From: Provencibacterium sp.
GTDB taxonomy: Bacteria > Bacillota > Clostridia > Oscillospirales > Ruminococcaceae
Assembly: GCA_022793895.1 (NCBI GenBank)
Contig: JAAWDS010000006.1
Coordinates: 186,001-250,000, forward strand
Direction of reading: 5' to 3'
DNA length: 64,000 nucleotides
Made by a program: the position numbers and the translations under genes. Numbering within the stretch: position 1 is the stretch's first letter; each line of letters opens with the position of its first letter. Under the pieces are notes generated by a model, which had not been told where the DNA came from, ran no database searches, and was given only the letters and a program-made list of their open reading frames with translations. Below, in pieces: positions 54,904-63,537 of the stretch.

Positions 54904-56218
54904 CCTTAAAAAAGCGGCCGCTTCTCTGTTGGCCTGTTCCATACTGTTGGGAACGGCAGGCTGCGCTCTCTCTAACAGCAATGCGGAGGTTATGCGCAGC
55001 AAGATTTCTGAAGTCCGGGAAATCCAGATCTTTACCCCTAATCCTACAGCAGCCCTTTCTACCGCTGTAGAGGATATGAGCCCGGCTGAACGCATGTATG
55101 CCGCTGCCGAGCGGGAGAGCGGTATCACCTTCCACTTCAATACCTACCAGGCCGAGACCTATCTTGATAAAACCTATGATGACGTGTGTCTAGAGCGGGT
55201 ACGCAGCCATATGGGGGACGATCTGATTTTAATGAACGCGGACGTCATCTCCACCTTGGGCAAGGAAGGTCTTTTGAGCGATCTATCCTCCCTGGAGTTT
55301 GTCCCCAAATTGCAGGACTGTATCCTTGCCGCCAATACGATTGACGGTAAACTTGTAGCCGTCCCCTTTGAGATTGTCGCTTACGGATTATTCTGCAACG
55401 TCGAATTATTTGAGCGGTACGGACTGGAGCTGCCCAATACGCCAGAGGACCTGCTACATTGCTGTAAAGTATTCAAAGAAAACGGTTTTGAGTACCCCAT
55501 TGGGGCTAACCGTTGGTGGCTGGAGATCTTCGTCTTGTCGCAAGGGTTTGCTGAAATGTATATCAACGGCAATCCTGAGGAAGAGATCGCCGCGCTGAAC
55601 CGGGGAGAAACGAAACTCAGCGATTATATGCGTCCCGGCCTGGAATATCTGCAAACTCTTTTTGAGGAAGGTTATATCGACTATCAGACCGCCTATACCT
55701 ATGAGGCTTTGGACGAGGGACCGGCCTTCCGGAACCAGGAGACTCCCATCGTCATGAGTTATCAGGGGGCCGCCGCGCCAGAACGGGGATATGGAGAGCT
55801 GAACTTCCGCATGGAGGTAATCGGTCTGCCCACCCATTTGGGACAGGTGCCCGTGCTTTCTATGACCGGTTCCGGGATTCCGGAAAGCGCCGCCCATAAA
55901 GAGGATACCATTAAGGTCTTTAATATCCTGATGCAAGAGGATAACCTGGTCGCTTTTAACAACGCCAGCGGATCGATCTCACCCTTCAAAGGAGAGATTA
56001 AGGGCTTAGAAACTTTGAAACCCATCGCTAAACTGACCGAGAGCGTCAACAACGGTCACTATGTTTTAGCAACCAACGGCAACTATGGGGTAGAGCTTTG
56101 GGGCAATACCTGTAACATCGTCCAGCACCTGATGAGCGGCTCGACCGTCGAAGAATGCCTAGCGGAATTTGACGCTCTCCAGCAAGAGGCCCTGAACGCT
56201 GACGGAAAAAGCAACTGA
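54887..56218 (+). CDS. Extracellular solute-binding lipoprotein coupled to the sensor kinase
   Basis: A 443-residue ABC-type substrate-binding protein. The lipobox LLGTAGC anchors it near Cys26, and the rest reads as a two-lobed sugar-binding fold (VAVPFEIVAYGLFCNVELFERYGLELP). No permease or ATPase gene is nearby. It begins with GTG after AAGGAGGATACCG, inside the last codons of the kinase gene, so its output is tied to kinase synthesis. The likely role is a co-sensor: it binds the ligand and the kinase responds. This link is inferred from gene arrangement. Confidence 0.87.
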   Translation: MHPYRNLKKAAASLLACSILLGTAGCALSNSNAEVMRSKISEVREIQIFTPNPTAALSTAVEDMSPAERMYAAAERESGITFHFNTYQAETYLDKTYDDVCLERVRSHMGDDLILMNADVISTLGKEGLLSDLSSLEFVPKLQDCILAANTIDGKLVAVPFEIVAYGLFCNVELFERYGLELPNTPEDLLHCCKVFKENGFEYPIGANRWWLEIFVLSQGFAEMYINGNPEEEIAALNRGETKLSDYMRPGLEYLQTLFEEGYIDYQTAYTYEALDEGPAFRNQETPIVMSYQGAAAPERGYGELNFRMEVIGLPTHLGQVPVLSMTGSGIPESAAHKEDTIKVFNILMQEDNLVAFNNASGSISPFKGEIKGLETLKPIAKLTESVNNGHYVLATNGNYGVELWGNTCNIVQHLMSGSTVEECLAEFDALQQEALNADGKSN

Positions 56219-56275
56219 CCCCCCATTCCCAAGCTGTTTTCCCGTTTACCCAGTTCGCTAACACTTGAAAAAATG

Positions 56276-56321
56276 AAAGAGAACCCGCATGTGATCCCTA
56301 CATGCGGGTTCTCTTTTTTTT
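56276..56321 (+). terminator. Terminator after the kinase/binding-protein operon
   Basis: A 17-bp perfect stem (56276-56292 with 56300-56316; core GAACCCGCATGT) and a long T run. It ends the transcript that began before the kinase gene. Confidence 0.9.
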
Positions 56322-56373
56322 AAAAAGGAGAGGAAAAGAGGGCGGAGCAACCGCCCCGCCCTCAAAAAGCGCC

Positions 56374-56577
56374 TTACTTTTTAAAGAAGCTGCCAATCTT
56401 ATCCAAGCTGATCTTAGCCTTTACTCCATCCGCAATCTGCTTGATCTGTTCTTCCGGAAGATCAACCCCCAGCAGCTTTTCCACGGTAGCCAAAGGATCT
56501 TTCATAAAACTGTCCCGCAGTTCGGGATCATTCTTAACCTTTTCGATCAGCTCTTCGATGCTCTTTTTAATATCCAT
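56374..56577 (-). CDS. Small conserved Clostridia protein, Nif11-leader-like
   Basis: A 67-residue protein of two or three amphipathic helices (MDIKKSIEELIEKVKNDPEL, then KDPLATVEKLLGVDLPEEQIKQIADGVKAK). The LPEEQIKQIADG stretch resembles Nif11-like leader sequences, but there is no peptide-modifying enzyme nearby. It lies five bases past the end of the rubrerythrin gene and so is probably co-transcribed from the same promoter. Function unknown; small stress-linked role possible. Confidence 0.65.
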   Translation of the reverse strand: MDIKKSIEELIEKVKNDPELRDSFMKDPLATVEKLLGVDLPEEQIKQIADGVKAKISLDKIGSFFKK

Positions 56578-56582
56578 ATAGC

Positions 56583-57128
56583 TTACTTACCAAAGTAACG
56601 GTTCAGCAGCCCTTCAAAGCCGCGGCCGTGGCGCGCCTCGTCCTTGCACATCTCATGAACGGTATCGTGAATGGCATCCAGGCCAAGCTCCTTAGCGCGG
56701 ACAGCCAATTGCTTTTTACCGTCGCAAGCACCGCACTCAGCAGCAGCGCGCATTTCAAGATTCTTCTTGGTATCGGCAGTCAACACCTCGCCGAGCAGCT
56801 CTGCAAACTTGGCGGCATGCTCCGCTTCCTCAAACGCGTAACGCTTATAGGCCTCCGCAATTTCAGGATAGCCTTCACGATCCGCCTGACGGGACATAGC
56901 CAGATACATGCCCACTTCGGCGCATTCACCGTTGAAGTTCATGCGCAGGCCCTCCAGAATATCCTCCGCAACGCCGGCCGCAACGCCTACGCGATGCTCG
57001 TCCGCATACGAATTGCCTTCCTGCTGCTCGGTAAATTTAGAAGCGGGCGCGCCGCACTGCGGGCACTTCTCAGGAGCATTTTCACCGGTAAAAACATATC
57101 CGCAAATGGTGCAAACAAACTTTTTCAT
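56583..57128 (-). CDS. Rubrerythrin with N-terminal rubredoxin domain (reverse rubrerythrin)
   Basis: A 181-residue oxidative stress protein that reduces hydrogen peroxide. The N-terminal rubredoxin has CTICGY and CPQCGAP cysteines, and the C-terminal di-iron domain has [33 protein letters not shown] (ExxH) and the second DEARHGRGF (ExxRH-like). This reverse order is typical of Clostridia NADH peroxidase components. The start at 57128 has GGGAGG upstream. It has a strong promoter containing a clear inverted repeat, so it is probably repressed until oxidative stress, likely by a PerR-type regulator. Confidence 0.93.
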   Translation of the reverse strand: MKKFVCTICGYVFTGENAPEKCPQCGAPASKFTEQQEGNSYADEHRVGVAAGVAEDILEGLRMNFNGECAEVGMYLAMSRQADREGYPEIAEAYKRYAFEEAEHAAKFAELLGEVLTADTKKNLEMRAAAECGACDGKKQLAVRAKELGLDAIHDTVHEMCKDEARHGRGFEGLLNRYFGK

Positions 57129-57178
57129 AACAATCATTTCCTCCCTGTCAAAATTCTATTCTCATTGGTGGTCTGACT

Positions 57179-57209
57179 AAAGTATACAACATAGGTGTAC
57201 TTTTGTCAA
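57179..57209 (-). promoter_or_regulatory. Rubrerythrin promoter with operator-like inverted repeat
   Basis: On the minus strand a consensus TTGACA (-35, 57204-57209), 17 bp, TATACT (-10, 57181-57186). AAAGTATAC (57179-57187) and GTGTACTTT (57195-57203) form an inverted repeat, one mismatch, across the spacer and -10. It fits a repressor site. The repressor is not in the window. Confidence 0.8.
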
Positions 57210-57335
57210 TAGGATGTCCGGTCCAAAAACAGTAAAAATAACCGCTGAAAGCAAATATTTTTCACACAATCCGTTTGCCCTGTAAAAGCCGGCCGCGGAA
57301 GGAGAACAAACCGGTTTCGTCTGATTGCTGTGGGA

Positions 57336-58052
57336 TCAGCATAGCGCATACAATAATTCGGCATAGGGCTGCCCGGCCGAATCGTTGGTAAAATTGTAAT
57401 GGCCTTCCCCGTTCAGTTGAACATAGCCCATCATATGGACGGCTGCGGTGGTTCCATCCGAAAAATGAAAGGTCAGCGTTATACTTCCGCCGGTATCCGG
57501 GTTCCCAAAAATTCCATCGTTTACCAGCCCGGTTGCCCCCATCATCTCCCAGAGCGTTTGAATGGTTTCTGGATCCGATATATCGGCCGAATCCGCCATA
57601 TCCGCTATCAAAACGGAGGCAATTTCCGAGCTCTCTGTGATCCCAGCCATTCGGAAGGCTTCCTGTAAAGAAAATTCACCGGTATCCGGGCCTTTCAGCT
57701 CTTTATAGCCGGCCATTGAAGAGACATCCTCCGGTTCGCCGCTCGATCCGGCCGTTTTCGCATCCGCTTGACTGCCGGCCGGCGGCTGGTCCAGCGTCTC
57801 TCTAAAATTCTCTTCTGGAGAACCAGAGTTTGCGGGATCCGTCTCCTGCGTGCTGGAGGTCTGGGATTCAGAAAGCTCTTGCGGAGTATCCGTTAAGGAT
57901 TCCGGGGCTATGCTGGAAGGCGGATCCGCCTTCTCCGAAAAGGAGGAAACGGCCTGGACCGGCTCTCTGCCCGGCCCTGCGCCCGGACCGGAACATGAGG
58001 AGAGGAGGGAGAGAGCAATCAGGAACAACGGGATCGAAAAAATCTTTTTCAC
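57336..58052 (-). CDS. Exported lipoprotein of unknown function
   Basis: A 238-residue protein with a lipoprotein signal (LIALSLLSSCSGPG, Cys20 as anchor), then a Ser/Pro/Glu-rich linker to about residue 110 and a compact C-terminal domain (AGITESSEIASVLIADMAD, then SITLTFHFSDGTTAAVHMMG). No family was recognised. The start is GTG with AAGGAAGGAATACA before it. It lies 106 bp from a second exported unknown protein on the same strand. Confidence 0.7.
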   Translation of the reverse strand: MKKIFSIPLFLIALSLLSSCSGPGAGPGREPVQAVSSFSEKADPPSSIAPESLTDTPQELSESQTSSTQETDPANSGSPEENFRETLDQPPAGSQADAKTAGSSGEPEDVSSMAGYKELKGPDTGEFSLQEAFRMAGITESSEIASVLIADMADSADISDPETIQTLWEMMGATGLVNDGIFGNPDTGGSITLTFHFSDGTTAAVHMMGYVQLNGEGHYNFTNDSAGQPYAELLYALC

Positions 58053-58158
58053 TGTATTCCTTCCTTTTTAAAGACTGAGAAAAGTTACGCGGTTAGCCTT
58101 GCAAGCCAGGAAAGGCATCTCTCAAAGAAGGCCCGTGATCTTCCGCAGCTACTGCGAT

Positions 58159-59022
58159 TTATCCGTCCTGCCGGTAGAGATAGGCGTTTAATACCTTTGT
58201 TTTAAAAACGTGGCAGCCATCCAGATAATCGGTCGCTACCGGATAAAGCCGGCCGTTCCGCCATTCATAGAGAACCGCCTCCTGGGGCGCAGTCAACCGG
58301 ACGGTTACGCTCGTTTCAAAACTGGGGCGTTCAGTGAAGGAATAGCAGACGAGGTTTTCCCCGCCAAACAGCTCCGCCGCACCGGCAGACGGCGCGCTAT
58401 CCACCTTCAAGTTATAGGTTTCCTCCCCATAGTCCCCCAAAAAAGAAAGGGTCAGATTCGGCGCGCAGGCAATCAACGCTTCTTCGTCCTCCAACTCACC
58501 GTCAAACCGGAAAAGCGAGCCCTCCCCTGGGCGGTAGCGCACGCCTTCAAACACCGGCAGCACTTGGCTCTCCTGAAGAACGCCATTCAAGGTAAAGGAT
58601 TTCTCTCCGCACCGGATCTGGATGGAAAAATCTTCATCCGCCTCGGTATCCCGTCCGGCGGGAGGGATCAGCTTCAAGGTATGATAGGCATACCGGACTC
58701 GCAGAGGCTCGTTTTCCGGCCGCAGGCGTTCCACCTCCACAGTAATATCCCCTTCGGTGACTTCGGCGGATAAACTATCGTGGCCATAGGGGGACTTTAG
58801 CTCTAGGATATAGGCGTCTCCGTCCGCATAAAGCGGTTCGAACAAACGCCAATAGCCCCCGTCCTGGATAGCGTCGAGATTCAAGAAGTCGTCTGCCTCG
58901 CGGTAATAAAGCTCCCCATCCCGCTCCAACAGCAACGGCTTGTCCCCCGACGCCGCATAGGCCATGCTGGAAAAAGAGGCGGCCAAAAGAAGAACGGCCA
59001 AGGGGAAGATCTTATTTTTCAT
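58159..59022 (-). CDS. Secreted protein of unknown function
   Basis: A 287-residue protein with an N-terminal signal peptide (PLAVLLLAASFSSMAYA, likely cleaved after residue 22) and a beta-rich body with repeated Glu/Asp and aromatic residues. No named domain was seen. The start at 59022 has GGAGAG upstream. It precedes the lipoprotein at 57336 and may be in the same operon, but nothing indicates their shared job. Confidence 0.7.
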   Translation of the reverse strand: MKNKIFPLAVLLLAASFSSMAYAASGDKPLLLERDGELYYREADDFLNLDAIQDGGYWRLFEPLYADGDAYILELKSPYGHDSLSAEVTEGDITVEVERLRPENEPLRVRYAYHTLKLIPPAGRDTEADEDFSIQIRCGEKSFTLNGVLQESQVLPVFEGVRYRPGEGSLFRFDGELEDEEALIACAPNLTLSFLGDYGEETYNLKVDSAPSAGAAELFGGENLVCYSFTERPSFETSVTVRLTAPQEAVLYEWRNGRLYPVATDYLDGCHVFKTKVLNAYLYRQDG

Positions 59023-59107
59023 ACTATTCTCTCCATCTCTCTTTAATAATGGATTCACCGTTTTCTTTTTTAAGGATACCAGCCTGCGTCTTCCCCTTCA
59101 ACCTCCT

Positions 59108-59150
59108 GATTGTAAACTTTTTATGGCTCCGCCATAAAAAGTTTACAATC
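59108..59150. repeat. 43-bp near-perfect palindrome (20-bp arms, 3-nt loop)
   Basis: Two 20-bp perfect arms (59108-59127 and 59131-59150, each with TTGTAAACTTTTTATGG in one orientation) around TCC. It lies upstream of both divergent genes, so a simple terminator role is unlikely. A regulatory hairpin or a small mobile inverted-repeat element would fit. Confidence 0.7.
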
Positions 59151-59460
59151 CTCCCCCCAACAAACGCCCGTTTCATAAATTTTCACAGCCGCTTCCGTTC
59201 CTACCGGCTCCCGCGGCTGTTTTTACGGTATAACAGATCCTTAAAAAAGGAATATGCCGTTTCAGCCGGATATGCAATTTTTACCCCAACCGCTCCCCTT
59301 TCCCTATCGCCATTCGGCTGCCGGCGGTCATGGCTCTGGTTTCATGCGCCTTTCAGGGACTACAGGCAGCGTCGCTTTTCCGATATGCGGTCCTTGGCGC
59401 CCCGTGTAATTTATACATATAAACGCAGAATTACAAATGGATGACTTTGTGTATTTCATC

Positions 59461-59479
59461 TATAATGAAAGCGAATAAA
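59461..59479 (+). promoter_or_regulatory. Binding-protein gene -10 with a cre-like site
   Basis: TATAAT (59461-59466) overlaps TGAAAGCGAATAAA (59466-59479), which matches most of the catabolite-response consensus TGWAANCGNTNWCA. No good -35 is seen. Catabolite control would suit a sugar-binding protein but is inferred. Confidence 0.4.
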
Positions 59480-59517
59480 ATCGCTGATGAATCAGTCAGA
59501 AGGAAAGGAAGGATACC

Positions 59518-61206
59518 ATGCACACCCCCTATAAGCTGTACCGCGCTTCCACGCTGGCCTTAGCCGCCGCCCTGACGGCCGTTTCCCTCTTTGGCTGCAC
59601 CTCCGGAGGAGGGGATGTCCCCGCTGCCAGCTCTACTCCCGACGCCTCGGCTTCCTCCGCCGCATCCTCCGTCCCTGAAGCGGAACCTGCCGTCTCCAGC
59701 GCACCGGAAACGGCCGGGGAAGCCTCCTATCCGATTGTGACCGACGGATCGGTAAAGCTGCGCTTCTGGATCGAGCTGAGCGGCGCGGCCGCCCCCTACA
59801 TCTCCAGCTATTCGGAAAACACCGCCCTGCAACAGATGGAGAAGGATACCGGCATTCAAATCGAGTATATCCATCCCGCTACCGGGCAGGTGCAGGAGCA
59901 GTTTAACCTTCTCATGGCCTCCGGAGAGCTGCCGGATATTCTCGGCTCCCCCTCTCTCTATAAAGGGAAGGAATTTCAGGCGATGAACGACGGCGTCCTC
60001 ATCGATCTCTCAGATAAAATTGCGCAATGGGCGCCGGACTATGCCGCCTTGATGCAGGAAGATCCCGAATTTTACCGCGAAGTCACCGACACCGAAGGGA
60101 GAATCCCCGCCTTCTTCTGCTACAAGCCCAAGGGCGATCCGGCCAACGCACGCCTGCTGTTCCGGGAGGATGTGCTCCAGGAGCTGAACGCAGAGATCCC
60201 GCAGACCATCGAGGACTATGAAGCGCTCTTTGATAAGATGCTTGCTGCCGGGATAACCCCTTATATGCTGGCCAGAAACGGCTATGAGATTCAATTCATC
60301 AGCCCCTTCGGCGTTGCCGCCGCCTCCAACACCTTCTATAAGGACGCCAATGGAAAGCTCTATTATGGACAGGTACGCCCGGAGTTCAAAGGCTACCTGG
60401 AGCTGATGAACCGCTGGTTCCAAAAGGGCTATATCTCCAAGGACTTCACCAGTGTGGACGGTAAACAGACCGATACCCTCTTCGACACCAGGCAGCTTGG
60501 AACCTATGTCAGCGCCTGCGTGGCCGCCTTCAACCGCTGCAAGCAGTCCGGCGTTGTCCTGACCACCGCTCCTTACCCCCGCCAGGAAAAAGGGCAGCAG
60601 CTGCACCATGAATCGCAGGATATCTGGCCGGTTCAAACCCAGGCGTCTACCCGCGCCGGCATTACCTCCGCCTGCAAAAATGCCGAAGCGGCCATACGCT
60701 ACCTCAACTATGGCTACACCGAAAAAGGCATTGAACTGCTCAACTGGGGAGTCGAGGGCCTGAACTGGGATTGGAAGGACGGAAAACGCGTTTATAACGA
60801 TCGCATGCTGAACAATGAAAAAATGGGCACCGAGGCCGCCAGCTATATTTATAAATGCCATTTCTTCCCTAAATACATGCAGCTCGCCACCGAGTGCCAT
60901 GCCAACCTGCTCCAGAGCCCCGAATCCCTGGCTATCCGCTTCAAGTGGTCCGATGATCCGAATGTGGACAGCGGCTATATCCTCCCGCCCTTCCAAATGA
61001 CCAGCGAGGAAACCGCCAAGGTTTCTAAGCTCATGACCGACATTAATACCTACTGCGATGAGATGGTCCTCAAGTTCATCACCGGCGCGGAATCGCTCGA
61101 CAACTTTGATAAATATGTCGAAACGGTCAAGTCGATGGGAATCGAGGAAGTCCTAGAGATCGAACAAGCCGCCTATGAGCGCTATATGGAAAAATCAGGC
61201 AGCTGA
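59518..61206 (+). CDS. Sugar-type extracellular solute-binding lipoprotein (LplA-like)
   Basis: A 562-residue ABC substrate-binding protein. The lipobox LFGCTSGG anchors Cys27, followed by a 45-residue Ala/Ser/Pro/Glu linker and the two-lobed binding domain (VKLRFWIELSG, then EKDTGIQIEYIHPATG, and MASGELPDIL). This length and pattern match large LplA-like binding proteins for complex oligosaccharides. Its permease genes are not in the window. It precedes the sulfatase gene by 36 bp in one operon, suggesting the ligand may be a sulfated glycan. Confidence 0.9.
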   Translation: MHTPYKLYRASTLALAAALTAVSLFGCTSGGGDVPAASSTPDASASSAASSVPEAEPAVSSAPETAGEASYPIVTDGSVKLRFWIELSGAAAPYISSYSENTALQQMEKDTGIQIEYIHPATGQVQEQFNLLMASGELPDILGSPSLYKGKEFQAMNDGVLIDLSDKIAQWAPDYAALMQEDPEFYREVTDTEGRIPAFFCYKPKGDPANARLLFREDVLQELNAEIPQTIEDYEALFDKMLAAGITPYMLARNGYEIQFISPFGVAAASNTFYKDANGKLYYGQVRPEFKGYLELMNRWFQKGYISKDFTSVDGKQTDTLFDTRQLGTYVSACVAAFNRCKQSGVVLTTAPYPRQEKGQQLHHESQDIWPVQTQASTRAGITSACKNAEAAIRYLNYGYTEKGIELLNWGVEGLNWDWKDGKRVYNDRMLNNEKMGTEAASYIYKCHFFPKYMQLATECHANLLQSPESLAIRFKWSDDPNVDSGYILPPFQMTSEETAKVSKLMTDINTYCDEMVLKFITGAESLDNFDKYVETVKSMGIEEVLEIEQAAYERYMEKSGS

Positions 61207-61242
61207 ATCCGCTTCCAGATCAAAAGGAGGAACAAAAAGACG

Positions 61243-62730
61243 ATGGGAAAACAGAAGAACATCCTGCTGATCATGAGCGATGAACAGCGCACAGATACGC
61301 TGGGCTGCTACGGCAACCCCCGCGCGCATACGCCCCACCTCGACGCGCTCGCGCGGGAGGGAGGATATTTTGAGAACTGTATCACCCCCTACCCCCTCTG
61401 CTGCCCGGCGCGTGCCAGCCTGTGGTCAGGCGCGCTCCCCCACCAGCATCATGTAGTCGCCAACTGGTTCCATATCCGGGAGGATCTGCGCGCGGGCGGA
61501 ATGGTGCAGGACTTTGCCAATGCCGGCTATCATACGCTCTATGTCGGTAAATGGCATGTCCCCGGCACTACTCCCCAGCGGCTCGGCTTCTCCCGCCGCG
61601 ACGCGGTCCCTGCCGTTTTAGAGGGCCGGGACCGCGGGAGATACATCGAAGACTACCGCCGCTATGCCGAAGCTAAGGGGTACCCGCTCATCCCCGGCAA
61701 CATTGAAAACCTCACCCCCAACGATGAAACCAAGCGCATCGGGGGCGGCGCCGTCCACTGCGGGACCAGCGACATCCCCTTGGAGGACTATCTTGAAACC
61801 TGGCAGACCGCCCGTTTCCTGGAACGAATGGCCGAATGCCCGGAAGATCAGCCTTTTTTTGCGGTCTGTTCCTACAACGCCCCGCACTTCCCCATGCTCG
61901 TCCCCGCGCCCTATGATCGCCAAATCTCCCCGGAGGAGGTGCTTCTGCCGGATAACTTCTGCAAAGGAACAGAGGGGAAGCCGGGGGAGGTGATGAATTC
62001 CCGCGACTATTTAGATACCAAGGATTTTACTGAGGAGCAATGGCGCAGCCTCATCGCCCACTATTGGGGCTTCTGCTCGCTGATCGATGATCAGGTGGGG
62101 CGCATCGTCCGCTGGCTCAAGGAACAAAGGAAATATGAGGATACCATCCTGGTTTTCCTCTCGGATCATGGGGATATGATTGGCTCCCATGCGCTCAACC
62201 ACAAAAGCGGGCTGATGCAGTATGAGGAGACGTTGCGCGTCCCGCTGGTGATGCGCGGACCAGGTCTCGCGGACATGGGCAGGAAAGAGATGATCGTTTC
62301 CCTTGCGGACGTCCTCCCCACACTGGCCGGGCTGTGCCGGGTACCCATCCGGAAAGCGGAGTACGGGCAATCCTTCGCCGCCGTGCTGCCGGACGGGGAG
62401 GATCATTTCCGAAGCTACGCCGTCTCCGAGGGCTTCGCCAACTGCCACAATGGGAACGGACGCTATGAGGATCCGCGCCGGTATACCGCTGGGGAAAACC
62501 GTCCCATGGTGCTGGCCATCCGCACCCCGCAGGAAAAATATATCTTCCACCAGGCCGATATAGAAGAATATTATCTTCTGGACCGCGATCCCGGAGAAAA
62601 TGAAAACCTTGCAAAGCGCCCGGAAGTCAAAGAACGCCTGCGGACGCTGCGGCAGTTAGCCCTGCGCCAGCTGGAGGATACCCCGGCCCTCCGCCGGCTT
62701 GCCGAAGAGCGGATGCGCCAGTTGGATTAA
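61243..62730 (+). CDS. Cys-type sulfatase
   Basis: A 495-residue enzyme that removes sulfate groups, probably from sugars or glycans. The N-terminal ILLIMSDEQRTDTLGCYG binds metal, and PLCCPARASLWSG contains the CxPxR motif with Cys53, the residue converted to formylglycine by a radical SAM enzyme. No maturase is in the window. FLSDHGDMIGSHALNHKSG is the C-terminal metal-site marker. No signal peptide is evident, so it may act inside the cell. ATG at 61243 follows AAAAGGAGG. Confidence 0.92.
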   Translation: MGKQKNILLIMSDEQRTDTLGCYGNPRAHTPHLDALAREGGYFENCITPYPLCCPARASLWSGALPHQHHVVANWFHIREDLRAGGMVQDFANAGYHTLYVGKWHVPGTTPQRLGFSRRDAVPAVLEGRDRGRYIEDYRRYAEAKGYPLIPGNIENLTPNDETKRIGGGAVHCGTSDIPLEDYLETWQTARFLERMAECPEDQPFFAVCSYNAPHFPMLVPAPYDRQISPEEVLLPDNFCKGTEGKPGEVMNSRDYLDTKDFTEEQWRSLIAHYWGFCSLIDDQVGRIVRWLKEQRKYEDTILVFLSDHGDMIGSHALNHKSGLMQYEETLRVPLVMRGPGLADMGRKEMIVSLADVLPTLAGLCRVPIRKAEYGQSFAAVLPDGEDHFRSYAVSEGFANCHNGNGRYEDPRRYTAGENRPMVLAIRTPQEKYIFHQADIEEYYLLDRDPGENENLAKRPEVKERLRTLRQLALRQLEDTPALRRLAEERMRQLD

Positions 62731-62742
62731 AAAGCAGATATG

Positions 62743-62779
62743 CCGGCGGTTCCTGCCCTTTTAGGAGCTGAACCGCCGG
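62743..62779 (+). terminator. First of two hairpins after the sulfatase
   Basis: CCGGCGGTTC (62743-62752) pairs with GAACCGCCGG (62770-62779). It has no T run after it, so the following GCGTTGCA hairpin is the better terminator. Confidence 0.5.
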
Positions 62780-62786
62780 TACGTTG

Positions 62787-62825
62787 AAGAGAGCGTTGCA
62801 GAATTACATTCTGCAACGCTCTCTT
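62787..62825 (+). terminator. GCGTTGCA-type hairpin terminator, copy 3
   Basis: An 18-bp perfect stem (62787-62804 with 62808-62825; AAGAGAGCGTTGCAGAAT) and a TAC loop, followed by TCCGCC. The core GCGTTGCAGAA matches copy 1 and is related to copy 2. Confidence 0.85.
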
Positions 62826-62882
62826 TCCGCCTTATCTGCCCTGATAGACGGTTATCCCCTACTGGCAAGGCGCGCATAGCCC

Positions 62883-63443
62883 TCACATCGGTTTGAGATT
62901 TTTATTGAGCCTGTCCACCATCCAGGCGATCCGCTTTTCCCGTCCGGCGTCTGTCTTCGCATCCAAATAGGCGCGCGTGTAGGTTTTCTTGACGGATAAA
63001 GACATGGCTCTAAAATTTGTATAGGCGGGCTCGTATCCATCCAGCAGCGCGGATAGCCGGGCAATCTGTTCCTCTGCTACCGCGGCGGCTTTTGGAGCGT
63101 CCCACTGGCCGTTTTTTCGGGCTTCCTCGATCTTCTTTCTGCCAAAATCGGTCATAAGCCCCTGTTCTTCCAGCCTCCCCGCCAACGCCTTATTTTTCTC
63201 TGACCATTTGCTCTTCTCCCTGCGCATAGAAAAATATTTCTTATAGGTTTTGCTGTCAATGCTCTGCATTTGTCCGTCAATCCATCCAAAGCAGAGAGCT
63301 TCTTCAAGCGCTTCTCCTGCTTGAATGGTTTTCGGCCCGCCGGCTTTGCCAAATAAAAGCCAAACGCCCTCCGCCAACAGGCAATGCTCCGAAAGCCATT
63401 TCCGAAATTCTTCCCGGCTGGCAAATTCCAATATATCGCTCAA
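62883..63443 (-). CDS. YdeI/OmpD-associated-like protein
   Basis: A 186-residue protein of the family once named bacteriocin-protection or YdeI. EFRKWLSEHCLLAEGVWLLF and EALCFGWIDGQMQSID are the family marks, and the C-terminal part ends KRIAWMVDRLNKNLKPM. Its biochemical role is unknown. The start is a TTG at 63443, with AAAGGAGG eight bases upstream. An ATG further up lies in the promoter. It is followed on the other side by a second sulfatase gene and is transcribed away from the first. Confidence 0.85.
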   Translation of the reverse strand: MSDILEFASREEFRKWLSEHCLLAEGVWLLFGKAGGPKTIQAGEALEEALCFGWIDGQMQSIDSKTYKKYFSMRREKSKWSEKNKALAGRLEEQGLMTDFGRKKIEEARKNGQWDAPKAAAVAEEQIARLSALLDGYEPAYTNFRAMSLSVKKTYTRAYLDAKTDAGREKRIAWMVDRLNKNLKPM

Positions 63444-63508
63444 AATGTGCTCCTCCTTTCGTGCGCCGTCTCCGTTGAGGACGCGCCGCCGCTTCATCAG
63501 ACAAGTTC

Positions 63509-63537
63509 ATTATAAAACGACACCCGCCGGAAAGCAA
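63509..63537 (-). promoter_or_regulatory. Promoter of the YdeI-like gene, overlapping a terminator
   Basis: On the minus strand TTGCTT (-35, 63532-63537) and TATAAT (-10, 63509-63514) with 17 bp between. The spacer contains one arm of the upstream sulfatase terminator. Confidence 0.75.

Larger units (their letters stand above)
59023..59517. other. Divergent intergenic region with a near-perfect palindrome
   Basis: A 495-bp spacer between two exported-protein genes. It contains the 43-bp palindrome at 59108-59150, unassigned AT/GC-mixed sequence to 59440, and a TATAAT box at 59461 before the binding-protein gene. An open plus-strand frame at 59049-59444 has no ribosome binding site and spans the palindrome, so it is not called. 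Confidence 0.55.

Noticed and set aside
59049-59444. 131-codon frame in the 59-kb intergenic region
   Set aside because: No ribosome binding site and it spans the 43-bp palindrome; composition not coding-like.
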